Assembly: GCF_033366695.1 (NCBI RefSeq)
Contig: NZ_JAOBTQ010000001.1
Location: forward strand, 6,262,001 to 6,326,000
Source: Streptomyces sp. SCL15-4
GTDB taxonomy: Bacteria; Actinomycetota; Actinomycetes; Streptomycetales; Streptomycetaceae
Length of the DNA: 64,000 nt
Reading direction: 5' to 3'
In this document: positions 37,558 to 46,625 of the stretch, in pieces
Layout of the letters: each line of letters starts with the position of its first letter
How positions within the stretch are numbered: position 1 is the stretch's first letter
The notes under the pieces: model-generated
Database searches by the model: none
Told to the model about the DNA's origin: nothing
What the model saw: only the letters and a program-made list of their open reading frames with translations
Translations under genes and position numbers: made by a program

Positions 37558-38340
37558 TCAGGGCGACGCCGGCGGATACAGCGACCGCGGCAGCTGCGAG
37601 GCCGCGGCGGAGTCCAGCAGCCACAGGGTGCGCCGGGTGCCGTACGCGCCCGCCGCCGGGGCCTGGATCTCGCCCGCGCCGGACAGGGCGATGGCCGCGG
37701 CCTCCGCCTTGTCCTCGCCGGCCGCGAGGAGCCAGACCTCGCGGGCCGCGCGGATCGCGGGGAGGGTCAGGGTGATCCGGGTCGGCGGGGGCTTGGGCGC
37801 GCCGTGCACGCCGACCACCGTGCGCTCGGTCTCCCGTACGGCCGGCAGCTCCGGGAAGAGCGAGGCCACGTGGGTGTCCGGGCCGACGCCCAGCATCAGG
37901 ACGTCGAAGGCGGGCACCGCGCCGTGGTTCTCCGGCCCGGCCGCCTTCGCCAGCTCCGCCGCGTACGCCTCGGCCGCCGCCTCGACGTCCGTGCCGTGGG
38001 GGCCGTCGGAGGCGGGCATGGCGTGCACGCGCTCCGGGTCCAGCGGGACGGAGTCCAGCAGGGCCTCGCGGGCCTGCGTGACATTGCGCTCGGGGTCGCC
38101 CTCGGGGAGGTAGCGCTCGTCGCCCCACCACAGGTCCAGCCGGCCCCAGTCGACGGCGTCCCGGGCGGGCGCCGCCGCCAGCGCGGCCAGCAGGCCGTTG
38201 CCGTTGCGGCCGCCGGTGAGGACCACGGACGCGGTGCCCCGGGAGGCCTGCGCGTCCACGATCTTCGTGATCAGGCGGGCCGCGGCGGCCTGCGCCATCA
38301 GCTCCTTGTCGTGGTGGACGACCAGCTGCGGTGTGCTCAC
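37558..38340 (-). CDS. pgl: 6-phosphogluconolactonase
   Basis: Second step of the oxidative pentose phosphate pathway, hydrolysing 6-phosphogluconolactone. The 260-residue SOL/DevB-type protein has VLTGGRNGNGLLAAL, LWWGDERYLPEGDPERN (family signature with catalytic residues), MLGVGPDTHVASLFP and the C-terminal ITLTLPAIRAAREVW. The GTG start at 38340 overlaps the opcA stop (GTGA, 38337-38340). It is the last gene of the leftward tkt-tal-zwf-opcA-pgl operon. The standard GGDGHVASLFP-type motif reads GVGPDTHVASLFP here, a known variant. Confidence 0.94.
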   Translation of the reverse strand: MSTPQLVVHHDKELMAQAAAARLITKIVDAQASRGTASVVLTGGRNGNGLLAALAAAPARDAVDWGRLDLWWGDERYLPEGDPERNVTQAREALLDSVPLDPERVHAMPASDGPHGTDVEAAAEAYAAELAKAAGPENHGAVPAFDVLMLGVGPDTHVASLFPELPAVRETERTVVGVHGAPKPPPTRITLTLPAIRAAREVWLLAAGEDKAEAAAIALSGAGEIQAPAAGAYGTRRTLWLLDSAAASQLPRSLYPPASP

Positions 38341-39446
38341 TTCGCCGCCGCCTTCCTCGCCGGTGCCTTCTTCGCGGTCTTGGCCGCCGCCTTCTTCGCG
38401 GGGGCCTTGGCCGCCTCCTCCACCGGCTCCGGTTCGGCAGCGGCCTCCGGAGCGGCGGCCTCGGGAGCGGTGTCCGGCTCGGCGTCCGGTTCGGCCGCGG
38501 CCCCGGTGGCCTGCTGGGGCACCGTGGTCAGCCGCTCCACGCCGTAGCGCAGCGCCGACGCGTAGGTGTCGTCCGGGTCCAGCCGGCGCAGCTCCTCCGC
38601 GATCAGCTCGGCGGTGTCCCGCCGCTTCAGCGCCACCGCGCGGGCCGGCTGGCCCTCGATGGCCAGCGTGGCCAGCGAACCGTCCGCGCGGTCCAGCGTG
38701 ATCGGGCCCCGGCTGGTGTCCAGACGGACGGCCGTGAGTCCCGGGCCGGCGGACAGGGAGCGACGGACGGGGACGTCCAGCCGGTCCGCGAGCCACATCG
38801 CCAGCAGCTCACAGCTCGGATTGAACTCCTCGCCCTCCACCTCGACGCCGCGCACCTCGCAGTCGACCTGGTCCAGGGCCGCCGCCAGCATCGAGCGCCA
38901 CGGCGTGATCCGGGTCCAGGACAGGTCGGTGTCGCCGGGCGTGTAGGCGGCGGCGCGGGCGGACAGCTCCCGCACCGGCTGCTCGGCGGCGTAGCTGTCG
39001 GTGACCCGGCGCTGGGCGAGCGCGCCCAGCGGGTCCTTCGCCGGGTCGAGCGGCGCGTTCACCGGCCACCACACGACGACCGGGGCGTCCGGCAGCAGCA
39101 GCGGCAGGACCACCGAGTCGGCGTGCTCGACGACCTCGCCGTACAGCCGCAGGACCACCGTCTCGCCGGTGCCCGCGTCCGCGCCCACCCGCACCTCGGC
39201 GTCCAGCCGCGAGGCGGTGCGGTCGCGCGGGCCGCGGGAGACCCGCTTGACGACGACGAGCGTGCGCGAGGGGTGCTCGCGCGAGGCGTCGTTGGCGGCC
39301 TTCAGGGCGTCGTAGGCGTTCTCCTCGTCGGTGACGATGACGAGGGTGAGGACCATGCCGACGGCGGGTGTGCCGATGGCGCGGCGGCCCCGCACGAGCG
39401 CCTTGTTGATCTCTCCGGCGGTGGTGTCGGTCAGATCTATCTTCAT
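38337..39446 (-). CDS. opcA: Glucose-6-phosphate dehydrogenase assembly protein OpcA
   Basis: Partner needed for activity or assembly of glucose-6-phosphate dehydrogenase, known in cyanobacteria and actinobacteria; 369 residues. The N-terminal IDLTDTTAGEINKALVR and RAIGTPAVGMVLTLVIVTD, then VLPLLLPDAPVVVWWPVN and DLSWTRITPWRSMLAAALDQ are conserved in actinobacterial OpcA. The last 60 residues are an Ala/Glu/Pro stretch ending in a Lys/Ala tail (KKAAAKTAKKAPARKAAAK), similar in composition to the UvrA tail. The gene overlaps zwf by ATGA and pgl by GTGA, which argues for strict co-expression. Confidence 0.94.
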   Translation of the reverse strand: MKIDLTDTTAGEINKALVRGRRAIGTPAVGMVLTLVIVTDEENAYDALKAANDASREHPSRTLVVVKRVSRGPRDRTASRLDAEVRVGADAGTGETVVLRLYGEVVEHADSVVLPLLLPDAPVVVWWPVNAPLDPAKDPLGALAQRRVTDSYAAEQPVRELSARAAAYTPGDTDLSWTRITPWRSMLAAALDQVDCEVRGVEVEGEEFNPSCELLAMWLADRLDVPVRRSLSAGPGLTAVRLDTSRGPITLDRADGSLATLAIEGQPARAVALKRRDTAELIAEELRRLDPDDTYASALRYGVERLTTVPQQATGAAAEPDAEPDTAPEAAAPEAAAEPEPVEEAAKAPAKKAAAKTAKKAPARKAAAK

Positions 39447-40981
39447 GGCCGGCGCCAGCTCCGTCCGTCTCGTGCGAGCATCTCGTCCGCTTCCACCGGA
39501 CCCCAGGTGCCCGACTTGTACTGCGCGGGCCTGCCGTGCTTGTCCCAGTGCTCCTCGATCGGGTCGAGGATCTTCCAGGAGAGCTCGACCTCCTCCGTGC
39601 GCGGGAAGAGGTTGGCGTCGCCGAGCAGCACGTCCAGGATCAGCCGTTCGTACGCCTCCGGGCTGGACTCCGTGAACGACTCGCCGTAGGCGAAGTCCAT
39701 GGACACGTCCCGGATCTCCATCGAGGTGCCCGGGACCTTGGAGCCGAAGCGGACCGTGACGCCCTCGTCCGGCTGGACGCGGATGACGATCGCGTTCTGG
39801 CCCAGTTCCTCCGTCGCCGTGGTGTCGAACGGGGAGTGCGGGGCCCGCTGGAAGACCACCGCGATCTCGGTGACCCGGCGGCCCAGCCGCTTGCCGGTGC
39901 GCAGGTAGAAGGGGACGCCCGCCCAGCGGCGGTTGTCGATCTCCAGCTTGACCGCGGCGTAGGTGTCGGTCTTCGACTTCGGGTCGATGCCCTCCTCTTC
40001 GAGGTAGCCGATGACCTTCTCGCCACCCTGCCAGCCCGCCGCGTACTGCCCGCGCACGGTGTTGGCGCCCAGGTCCTTCGGCAGCCGGACGGCGCCGAGC
40101 ACCTTCTCCTTCTCCGCGGCCAGCGCGTCCGCGTCGAAGGAGGCGGGCTCCTCCATGGCGGTGAGCGCCATCAGCTGGAGCAGGTGGTTCTGGATGACGT
40201 CGCGGGCGGCGCCGATGCCGTCGTAGTAGCCGGCCCGGCCGCCGATGCCGATGTCCTCGGCCATGGTGATCTGGACGTGGTCCACGAAGGACCGGTTCCA
40301 GATCGGCTCGAACATGGTGTTGGCGAAGCGCAGCGCCAGGATGTTCTGGACGGTCTCCTTGCCGAGGTAGTGGTCGATCCGGAACACCTGGTCCGGCTCG
40401 AACACCTCGTGCACGACCTTGTTGAGTTCCTCGGCGGACTCCAGGTCGTGCCCGAACGGCTTCTCGATGACCGCGCGGCGCCAGGAGCCGCTGCTCTGGT
40501 CGGCCAGGCCGTGCTTCTTCAGCTGCTGGATGACCACCGGGAAGGAGCGCGGCGGCACGGACAGGTAGAAGGCGAAGTTGCCGCCCGTGCCCTGTGCCTT
40601 GTCCAGCTCCTCGATGGTGGCGCGCAGCCGCTCGAAGGCCTCGTCGTCGTCGAAGGTGCCCTGGACGAAGCGCATCCCCTGGATGAGCTGCTGCCAGACC
40701 TCCTCGCGGAAGGGTGTGCGGGAGTGCTCCTTGACGGCGTCGTGCACGACCTGGGCGAAGTCCTCGTGCTCCCAGTCGCGGCGGGCGAAGCCCACCAGGG
40801 AGAAGCCCGGCGGCAGCAGACCCCGGTTGGCGAGGTCGTACACCGCGGGCATCAGCTTCTTGCGGGACAGGTCGCCCGTGACACCGAAGATGACCAGGCC
40901 CGACGGCCCCGCGATGCGCGGGAGCCGCCGGTCGGCCGAGTCACGAAGCGGGTTCGCTCCGGAACCGGAAACGGGTGTCAA
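39443..40981 (-). CDS. zwf: Glucose-6-phosphate 1-dehydrogenase
   Basis: Entry enzyme of the pentose phosphate pathway; makes NADPH. The 512-residue protein has the nucleotide-binding IFGVTGDLSRKKLMPAVYDL, the active-site signature RIDHYLGKETVQNILALRFAN, and EKPFGHDLESAEELN. PFYLRTGKRLGRRVTEIAV follows further on. The start is unusual: I choose TTG 40981, one base after the tal stop, because GGAGGG lies 5 bases upstream and the conserved NPLRDSADRRLPRIAG follows within a dozen residues; no ATG or GTG is available nearby. Its stop overlaps the opcA start. The short gap implies translational coupling to tal. Confidence 0.95.
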   Translation of the reverse strand: MTPVSGSGANPLRDSADRRLPRIAGPSGLVIFGVTGDLSRKKLMPAVYDLANRGLLPPGFSLVGFARRDWEHEDFAQVVHDAVKEHSRTPFREEVWQQLIQGMRFVQGTFDDDEAFERLRATIEELDKAQGTGGNFAFYLSVPPRSFPVVIQQLKKHGLADQSSGSWRRAVIEKPFGHDLESAEELNKVVHEVFEPDQVFRIDHYLGKETVQNILALRFANTMFEPIWNRSFVDHVQITMAEDIGIGGRAGYYDGIGAARDVIQNHLLQLMALTAMEEPASFDADALAAEKEKVLGAVRLPKDLGANTVRGQYAAGWQGGEKVIGYLEEEGIDPKSKTDTYAAVKLEIDNRRWAGVPFYLRTGKRLGRRVTEIAVVFQRAPHSPFDTTATEELGQNAIVIRVQPDEGVTVRFGSKVPGTSMEIRDVSMDFAYGESFTESSPEAYERLILDVLLGDANLFPRTEEVELSWKILDPIEEHWDKHGRPAQYKSGTWGPVEADEMLARDGRSWRRP

Positions 40982-40982
40982 C

Positions 40983-42101
40983 TCAGCCCTCCGAAGGGGC
41001 CAGGCGCTCGAGCTCCGCCTGGGTCGACTTGAGCAGGTCGTTCCAGGACGCCTCGAACTTGTCGACGCCCTCGTCCTCCAGCACCTGCACGACGTCGTCG
41101 TAGGCGATCCCGAGCCGCTCCAGCGCGTCGAGGTCGGCGCGCGCCTGCTCGTAGGTGCCGCTGATGGTGTCGCCGGTGATCTCACCGTGGTCGTCGGTGG
41201 CCTCCAAGGTGGCCTCCGGCATGGTGTTGACTGTGTTCGGCGCGACCAGCTCGGTGACGTACAGGGTGTCCGAGTACGCCGGGTCCTTCACGCCGGTCGA
41301 CGCCCACAGCGGACGCTGCTTGTTGGCGCCGGCGCTCTCCAGCGCCGTCCAGCGGTCGGAGGAGAAGACCTCCTCGTACGCCTGGTAGGCCAGGCGGGCG
41401 TTGGCGAGGGCGGCCTTGCCGCGCAGCCCCTTGGCCTCGTCGGTGCCGATCCCGTCCAGCCGCTTGTCGATCTCGGTGTCCACGCGGGAGACGAAGAAGG
41501 ACGCCACGGAGTGGATCTTCGACAGGTCGAGACCCCGCTCCTTCGCCTTCTCCAGGCCGGTGAGGTACGCGTCCATGACGGCCCGGTAGCGCTCCAGCGA
41601 GAAGATCAGCGTGACGTTGACGCTGATGCCGAGGCCGATCACCTCGGCGATCGCCGGCAGACCCGCCTGGGTGGCCGGGATCTTGATCAGGGTGTTGGGA
41701 CGGTCGACGAGCCAGGCCAGCTGCTTGGCCTCGGCGACGGTCGCCTTGGTGTGGTGGGCCAGGCGCGGGTCGACCTCGATGGAGACCCGGCCGTCCTGGC
41801 CGCCGGTGGCGTCGAAGACCGGGCGCAGGATGTCGGCGGCGTCGCGGACGTCCGCCGTGGTGATCATGCGGATGGCCTCTTCGACGGTGACCTTGCGGGC
41901 GGCCAGGTCGGACAGCTGCTGGTCGTAGCCGTCGCCCTGGGAGATCGCCTTCTGGAAGATCGTCGGATTGGTGGTGACGCCCACGACGTGCTGCTGGTCG
42001 ATCAGCTCGGCGAGGTTGCCGGACGTGATCCGCTTGCGCGACAGGTCGTCCAGCCAGATCGCGACGCCTTCGTCGGAGAGGCGCTTGAGTGCGTCTGTCA
42101 T
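40983..42101 (-). CDS. tal: Transaldolase
   Basis: Non-oxidative pentose phosphate enzyme moving a dihydroxyacetone unit from sedoheptulose 7-phosphate to glyceraldehyde 3-phosphate. The 372-residue long-form (TalB-like subfamily 2) protein has [14 protein letters not shown] near the N-terminus and the Schiff-base Lys in [37 protein letters not shown] and [17 protein letters not shown] follow. GGAGAT lies 9 bases before ATG 42101. It is flanked by tkt and zwf in the same direction. Confidence 0.96.
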   Translation of the reverse strand: MTDALKRLSDEGVAIWLDDLSRKRITSGNLAELIDQQHVVGVTTNPTIFQKAISQGDGYDQQLSDLAARKVTVEEAIRMITTADVRDAADILRPVFDATGGQDGRVSIEVDPRLAHHTKATVAEAKQLAWLVDRPNTLIKIPATQAGLPAIAEVIGLGISVNVTLIFSLERYRAVMDAYLTGLEKAKERGLDLSKIHSVASFFVSRVDTEIDKRLDGIGTDEAKGLRGKAALANARLAYQAYEEVFSSDRWTALESAGANKQRPLWASTGVKDPAYSDTLYVTELVAPNTVNTMPEATLEATDDHGEITGDTISGTYEQARADLDALERLGIAYDDVVQVLEDEGVDKFEASWNDLLKSTQAELERLAPSEG

Positions 42102-42134
42102 GGAATTACATCTCCTACGTGTCGTATATGAGCG

Positions 42135-44222
42135 TCAGCGCTGAGCGTCGGCGAGGGATTCCCGCGCCTTGGCGGCCACGTTCTCGGCGGTGAAGCCGAA
42201 CTCGCGGAAGAGCAGCTTGCCGTCCGCGGAGGCACCGAAGTGCTCCAGGGACACGATGCGGCCGGCGTCCCCCACGTACTTGTGCCAGGTGAGCCCGATG
42301 CCCGCCTCCACGGCGACGCGGGCCTTCACGGACGGCGGCAGCACGGAGTCCCGGTACCCCTGGTCCTGCTGCTCGAACCACTCGACGGACGGCATCGAGA
42401 CGACACGCGTGGGAACGCCGTCGGCCTGCAGCTGCTCACGCGCCTCCACGGCCACGTGCACCTCGGAACCGGTGGCGATCAGGATGACCTGCGGCTCGCC
42501 GCCGTCGGCCTCGAACAGGACGTAGCCGCCCTTGGCCGCGTCCTCGTTCGGCTCGTACGCCGGCACGCCCTGGCGGGTGAGCGCGAGGCCGTGCGGCTGG
42601 CCCTTGCCGAACTCCTTGGTCCAGCGGCCCAGGATCTCGCGCCAGGCGATGGCGGTCTCGTTGGCGTCGGCCGGGCGGACGATGTTCAGGCCCGGGATGG
42701 CGCGCAGCGAGGCCAGGTGCTCGACCGGCTGGTGGGTGGGGCCGTCCTCGCCGAGGCCGATGGAGTCGTGCGTCCACACGAACGTCACCGGCAGGTGCAT
42801 GAGGGCCGACAGGCGCACGGCGTTGCGCATGTAGTCGGAGAAGACGAGGAAGGTGCCGCCGTAGACACGGGTGTTGCCGTGCAGGGCGATGCCGTTCAGC
42901 TCGGCGCCCATGGAGTGCTCGCGGATGCCGAAGTGGATGGTGCGGCCGTACGGGTCGGCCTCCGGCAGCGGGTTGCCCGCGGGCAGGAACGAGCTGTCCT
43001 TGTCGATGGTGGTGTTGTTCGACCCGGCGAGGTCGGCGGAGCCGCCCCACAGCTCGGGGATCACCGCGCCGAGCGCCTGGAGCACCTTGCCGGACGCGGC
43101 ACGCGTGGCCACGCTCTTGCCGGGCTCGAAGACCGGGAGCTTCTCCTCCCAGCCGGCGGGCAGCTCGCCCTTGCCGATCCGGTCGAACTCGGCGGCCCGC
43201 TCCGGGTTGGCCTCGCGCCAGACCTGGAGGGACTTCTCCCACTCGGCCTTCGCCTCGGCACCGCGCTCCAGCGCCTTGCGGGTGTGGGAGATGACCTCGT
43301 CGGCGACCTCGAAGCTCTGCTCCGGGTCGAAGCCGAGGACGCGCTTGGTGGCCGCGACCTCGTCGTCGCCCAGCGCCGAGCCGTGCGCGGCCTCGGTGTT
43401 CTGCGCGTTCGGGGCCGGCCAGGCGATGATCGAGCGCATCGCGATGAAGGACGGCCGGTCGGTGACCCGCTTGGCCTCCTGGATCGCGGCGAAGATCGCC
43501 GCCGGGTCCAGGTCGCCGTTCTCCTGGGCCTCCACCCGCTGCACGTGCCAGCCGTAGGCCTCGTACCGCTTGACGGTGTCCTCCGAGACGGCCGTCTCGG
43601 TGTCGCCCTCGATCGAGATGTGGTTGTCGTCCCACAGCAGGACCAGGTTGCCCAGCTTCTGGTGGCCGGCCAGCGAGGACGCCTCGGCGGCGATGCCCTC
43701 CTGGAGGCAGCCGTCACCGGCGATGCAGTAGACGAAGTGGTCGAAGGGGGACTCGCCGGCCGGCGCCTCCGGGTCGAACAGACCGCGTTCGTAACGGGCG
43801 GCCATCGCCATGCCCACCGCGTTGGCCACACCCTGGCCCAGCGGGCCGGTGGTGGTCTCCACACCCTTGGTGTGCCCGTACTCCGGGTGGCCCGGGGTCT
43901 TCGAACCCCACGTCCGGAAGGCCTTCAGGTCGTCCAGCTCCAGGCCGAAGCCGGCCAGGTAGAGCTGGGTGTAGAGGGTCAGGGACGAGTGGCCGGCGGA
44001 CAGCACGAAGCGGTCGCGCCCGACCCACTCCGGGTCGGCCGGGTCGTGCCGCATCACCTTCTGGAAGAGGGTGTAGGCGGCGGGGGCCAGGCTCATCGCC
44101 GTACCGGGATGGCCGTTGCCGACCTTCTGTACGGCGTCTGCGGCCAGGACACGGGCGGTGTCCACGGCCCGCTGGTCCAGCTCGGTCCACTCAAGGTCTG
44201 TGGTGGTCGGCTTGGTGCTCAC
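42135..44222 (-). CDS. tkt: Transketolase
   Basis: Thiamine diphosphate enzyme transferring two-carbon units in the pentose phosphate pathway. The 695-residue protein has NGHPGTAMSLAPAAYTLFQ, the ThDP/Mg-binding GDGCLQEGIAAEASSLAGHQ, and the Asn-containing LLWDDNHISIEGDT. The pyrimidine domain has REHSMGAELNGIALHG and HDSIGLGEDGPTHQPVEHL (transketolase signature 2). The GTG start at 44222 gives MSTKPTTTDLEW; GAGGAG lies 12 bases upstream and CAGG directly before it. It is the first gene of the operon, 33 bases before tal. Confidence 0.97.
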   Translation of the reverse strand: MSTKPTTTDLEWTELDQRAVDTARVLAADAVQKVGNGHPGTAMSLAPAAYTLFQKVMRHDPADPEWVGRDRFVLSAGHSSLTLYTQLYLAGFGLELDDLKAFRTWGSKTPGHPEYGHTKGVETTTGPLGQGVANAVGMAMAARYERGLFDPEAPAGESPFDHFVYCIAGDGCLQEGIAAEASSLAGHQKLGNLVLLWDDNHISIEGDTETAVSEDTVKRYEAYGWHVQRVEAQENGDLDPAAIFAAIQEAKRVTDRPSFIAMRSIIAWPAPNAQNTEAAHGSALGDDEVAATKRVLGFDPEQSFEVADEVISHTRKALERGAEAKAEWEKSLQVWREANPERAAEFDRIGKGELPAGWEEKLPVFEPGKSVATRAASGKVLQALGAVIPELWGGSADLAGSNNTTIDKDSSFLPAGNPLPEADPYGRTIHFGIREHSMGAELNGIALHGNTRVYGGTFLVFSDYMRNAVRLSALMHLPVTFVWTHDSIGLGEDGPTHQPVEHLASLRAIPGLNIVRPADANETAIAWREILGRWTKEFGKGQPHGLALTRQGVPAYEPNEDAAKGGYVLFEADGGEPQVILIATGSEVHVAVEAREQLQADGVPTRVVSMPSVEWFEQQDQGYRDSVLPPSVKARVAVEAGIGLTWHKYVGDAGRIVSLEHFGASADGKLLFREFGFTAENVAAKARESLADAQR

Positions 44223-44634
44223 CCTGGGTCAGGGCTCCTCTCCACATGTCGGTCGCCGGTCGTCGGGCATGCGCCCCACCCGGCCGCCGACGGGCTTGTC
44301 GCCCGACGGCCGTTGTCGAGCCTACCCCCGTGAGGACGTGCGTTTTTTCGAGTGTTTCCAGACTGACGGGAGTCGCCGGGATCCGCCTCCCGACTGGGCG
44401 GAACGGCATTCGGCACATGAATAAGGAGCCGCTCATCTGACCGCTCAGGAGAGCTTTCCCGCGCACGGAGGATCACGCCTTTCCGGACGGGTCCGAGCGG
44501 GTCCGCGCACGTGTGTACGGAGGGCCCCGCCAACACGACCCCACCCCCGCGAAGGCCGGGGTATGGGCAACGTCTAAAGTGGCGTGGTACGCGCGAGCCT
44601 CGACCCGGAGTGTCCGGCGGGGAGGCTCGCTGGG
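44223..44634. other. Divergent intergenic region between tkt and ctaB
   Basis: Contains the candidate tkt promoters and a -10-like TAAAGT (44575-44580) for ctaB. A 7-codon open frame (44417-44440) with the rare AT-rich codons AAT AAG has no supporting evidence as a leader peptide. No other gene is supported in these 412 bases. Confidence 0.5.
44319..44359 (-). promoter_or_regulatory. Candidate promoters of the tkt operon
   Basis: On the minus strand, GGAAAC (44359 to 44354), 16 bases, GTC (44337 to 44335) resembles an ECF (SigE-type) promoter. Closer to the gene, TAGGCT (44324 to 44319) could be an HrdB-type -10, without a good -35. Both are sequence resemblances only. Confidence 0.3.
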
Positions 44635-45639
44635 ATGTCTCTGTCAGGGGTGTGCGTGACGGCCGTCGAATCCCGTCCTGGGGGTCCCTCCCAGGCCCTC
44701 AAGGCCCTGGGGGAGGGTGCACTCGGTGATGCGAGCCAGGGCCCGGTTCACCGGTCGTTCGGGGCCCGTGTCAAGGCGTTCGTGGCGCTGACCAAGCCGC
44801 GGATCATCGAGTTGCTGCTCATCACCACCGTTCCGGTGATGTTCCTGGCGCAGCAGGGTGTGCCCGACCTGAAGCTGGTCCTGCTCACCTGCCTCGGCGG
44901 CTATCTGTCGGCGGGCGGCGCCAACGCGCTCAACATGTACATCGACCGGGACATCGACGCCCTGATGGACCGCACCTCGCAGCGTCCGCTGGTGACCGGG
45001 ATGGTCAGCCCGCGCGAGTGCATGGCGTTCGGCATCTCCCTGGCGGTCGTCTCGACGCTGCTGTTCGGGCTCACCGTCAACTGGCTGAGCGCCTGGCTGT
45101 CACTCGGGGCGCTCCTCTTCTACGTCGTCGTCTACACGATGATCCTCAAGCGGCGCACGTCGCAGAACATCGTGTGGGGCGGCATCGCGGGCTGCATGCC
45201 GGTGCTGATCGGCTGGTCGTCCGTCACGAACTCGCTGTCGTGGGCGCCGGTCATCCTCTTCCTCGTCATGTTCTTCTGGACTCCGCCGCACTACTGGCCG
45301 CTGTCCATGAAGGTCAGGGAGGACTACGCGCGCGTCGGCGTGCCGATGCTGCCGGTCATCGCCTCCAACAAGGTCGTCGCCCGGCAGATCGTCATCTACA
45401 GCTGGGTGATGGTCGTCGTCTCCCTGCTGCTGACGCCGCTCGGCTACACCGGCTGGTTCTACACGGCCGTCGCGCTCGCGGCGGGCGGCTGGTGGCTGTG
45501 GGAGGCGCACGCGCTGCAGAACCGTGCCAAGGCCGAGGCCACCGGCACGAAGCTGAAGGAGATGCGGCTCTTCCACTGGTCCATCACCTATGTGTCGCTG
45601 CTGTTCGTGGCGGTCGCGGTGGACCCCTTCCTGCGCTGA
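44635..45639 (+). CDS. ctaB: Protoheme IX farnesyltransferase (heme O synthase)
   Basis: Polytopic UbiA-superfamily prenyltransferase adding a farnesyl group to heme B to give heme O. About nine helices are present. The allylic diphosphate-binding motifs are [19 protein letters not shown] near residue 103 and the second-site region [29 protein letters not shown] is also family-typical. Start choice: ATG 44635 has the best ribosome site (GGGGAGG, 9 bases upstream, 334 residues); GTG 44650 or GTG 44656 are possible. The N-terminal 45 residues are not conserved and are partly encoded by a palindromic repeat inserted in frame. ctaA, the next enzyme, lies 1.8 kb away on the other strand. Confidence 0.93.
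   Translation: MSLSGVCVTAVESRPGGPSQALKALGEGALGDASQGPVHRSFGARVKAFVALTKPRIIELLLITTVPVMFLAQQGVPDLKLVLLTCLGGYLSAGGANALNMYIDRDIDALMDRTSQRPLVTGMVSPRECMAFGISLAVVSTLLFGLTVNWLSAWLSLGALLFYVVVYTMILKRRTSQNIVWGGIAGCMPVLIGWSSVTNSLSWAPVILFLVMFFWTPPHYWPLSMKVREDYARVGVPMLPVIASNKVVARQIVIYSWVMVVVSLLLTPLGYTGWFYTAVALAAGGWWLWEAHALQNRAKAEATGTKLKEMRLFHWSITYVSLLFVAVAVDPFLR
44678..44722 (+). repeat. Streptomyces-type palindromic repeat inside the ctaB coding region
   Basis: GGGGGTCCCTCCCAG (from 44680) and CCTGGGGGAGGGTGCAC (to 44722) form an imperfect hairpin around CCCTCAAGG. Elements with arms of this type (TGGGGGTCCC ... CTGGGGGAGGG) are very common between genes in Streptomyces. Here it is translated, giving the [16 protein letters not shown] segment. 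Confidence 0.6.
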
Positions 45640-45708
45640 CCCGCACCGGGCGTACGTCACAGCGCCCTGCTCTCGCCAGTCGATCTACCGGTGAGTAGCA
45701 TCCTGGGC

Positions 45709-46029
45709 ATGGCAGACACGCAGCAGGTTGACGCGAGGGCCGAGCGCACGGTGTCCCGGCTCGCCCACCGGATCGGTGCCTTCGCCAAGGCGCACGGCGG
45801 CGCGGAGGGCCAGGTGGCCCACATCGGCGAACGCGGCGCCCGCATCGTCCTCGTCGGCGAGGACGGCGGCTGGGGCGACCTGGTGGCCCCGACGTACGCC
45901 ATCGCCGAGCAGGCGGTGGCCAAGTCCGGCATCACGGTCCACGAGTCCTTCGACGGCGAGTTCGCGGCGAAGGTGACCACGGGGCCGTACGAGTGGAAGC
46001 GGATGGCCGGCATCCAGCTGGGCGGCTGA
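45709..46029 (+). CDS. Conserved hypothetical protein (106 residues)
   Basis: Small soluble protein of unknown function: an Ala/Arg-rich helical N-terminus (DARAERTVSRLAHRIGAFAK) followed by a compact beta-rich part (VAHIGERGARIVLVGEDGGW, then ITVHESFDGEFAAKV) ending in EWKRMAGIQLGG. No signal peptide or membrane segment is present. ATG 45709 is supported by a -10 hexamer TAGCAT (45696-45701) ending 7 bases upstream, implying a leaderless mRNA; the longer frame from 45691 would begin upstream of that hexamer. It lies just downstream of ctaB, 69 bases away, but with its own promoter. Confidence 0.8.
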   Translation: MADTQQVDARAERTVSRLAHRIGAFAKAHGGAEGQVAHIGERGARIVLVGEDGGWGDLVAPTYAIAEQAVAKSGITVHESFDGEFAAKVTTGPYEWKRMAGIQLGG

Positions 46030-46040
46030 CCGCCGCCTCC

Positions 46041-46504
46041 GCCGTCGTACGGCTTTTCCGCGGGGCCCCGCGCGCCCGGGCTGTGGGTGGTCTCGTGCCG
46101 GCGGGTCCGGGGCGCGCGGTTTGAGTGACCGTGGTTCTCACGGACCCTGTGCTGCCACGGCTGCCGCAGAGCCGGTCGCCCCGCGTCGACCGCTCCGCCC
46201 GGTGCCGCTCACCGGCTCCGCCCGGTCCGCCGTCGGCCCTGGCACGTGCCTGGTCCCGCCGTACGGCTCACGTCTCGGCCGTCGTACGGCCTTTCCGCGG
46301 GGCCCCGCGCGCCGGGCTGTGGGTGGTCTCGTGCCGGCGGGTCCGGGGCGCGCGGTTTGAGTGACCGTGGTTCTCACGGACCCTGTGCTGCCACGGCTGC
46401 CGCAGAGCCGGTCGCCCCGCGTCGACCGCTCCGCCCGGTGCCGCTCACCGGCTCCGCCCGGTCCGCCGTCGGCCCCGGCACGTGCCTGGTCCCGCCGTAC
46501 GGCT
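46041..46504 (+). repeat. Tandem direct duplication, two ~228-bp copies with ~237-bp period
   Basis: Copy 1 (46041-46268) and copy 2 (46278-46504) both run from GCCGTCGTACGG to CCCGCCGTACGGCT. I count three differences: GGCTTTTCC versus GGCCTTTCC, one base lost in CGCGCGCCCGGG, and GCCCTGG versus GCCCCGG, so identity is about 98%. Each copy contains the small hairpin CCGTG-GTTCT-CACGG. Open frames cross the repeat but have Pro/Arg-rich shadow composition and no known domain. It fills most of the 596 bases between the hypothetical gene and the nucleotidyltransferase gene. Confidence 0.88.
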
Positions 46505-46625
46505 GTCCGTGCCGTCCATCGAGCCGAAGCCAGGGTGTGCCGCACGGCCGCGCTCCCTGCGCCAAGGTCGCCGTGGACGACGCGCGCCGGTGTACAGGCC
46601 CCGCCGGGCTGCCGAGACTGGGCGG

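Noticed and set aside
44417..44440. Seven-codon leader peptide ORF with rare codons between tkt and ctaB
   Set aside because: No ribosome site, no attenuator hairpin next to it and no known parallel; length is within chance.
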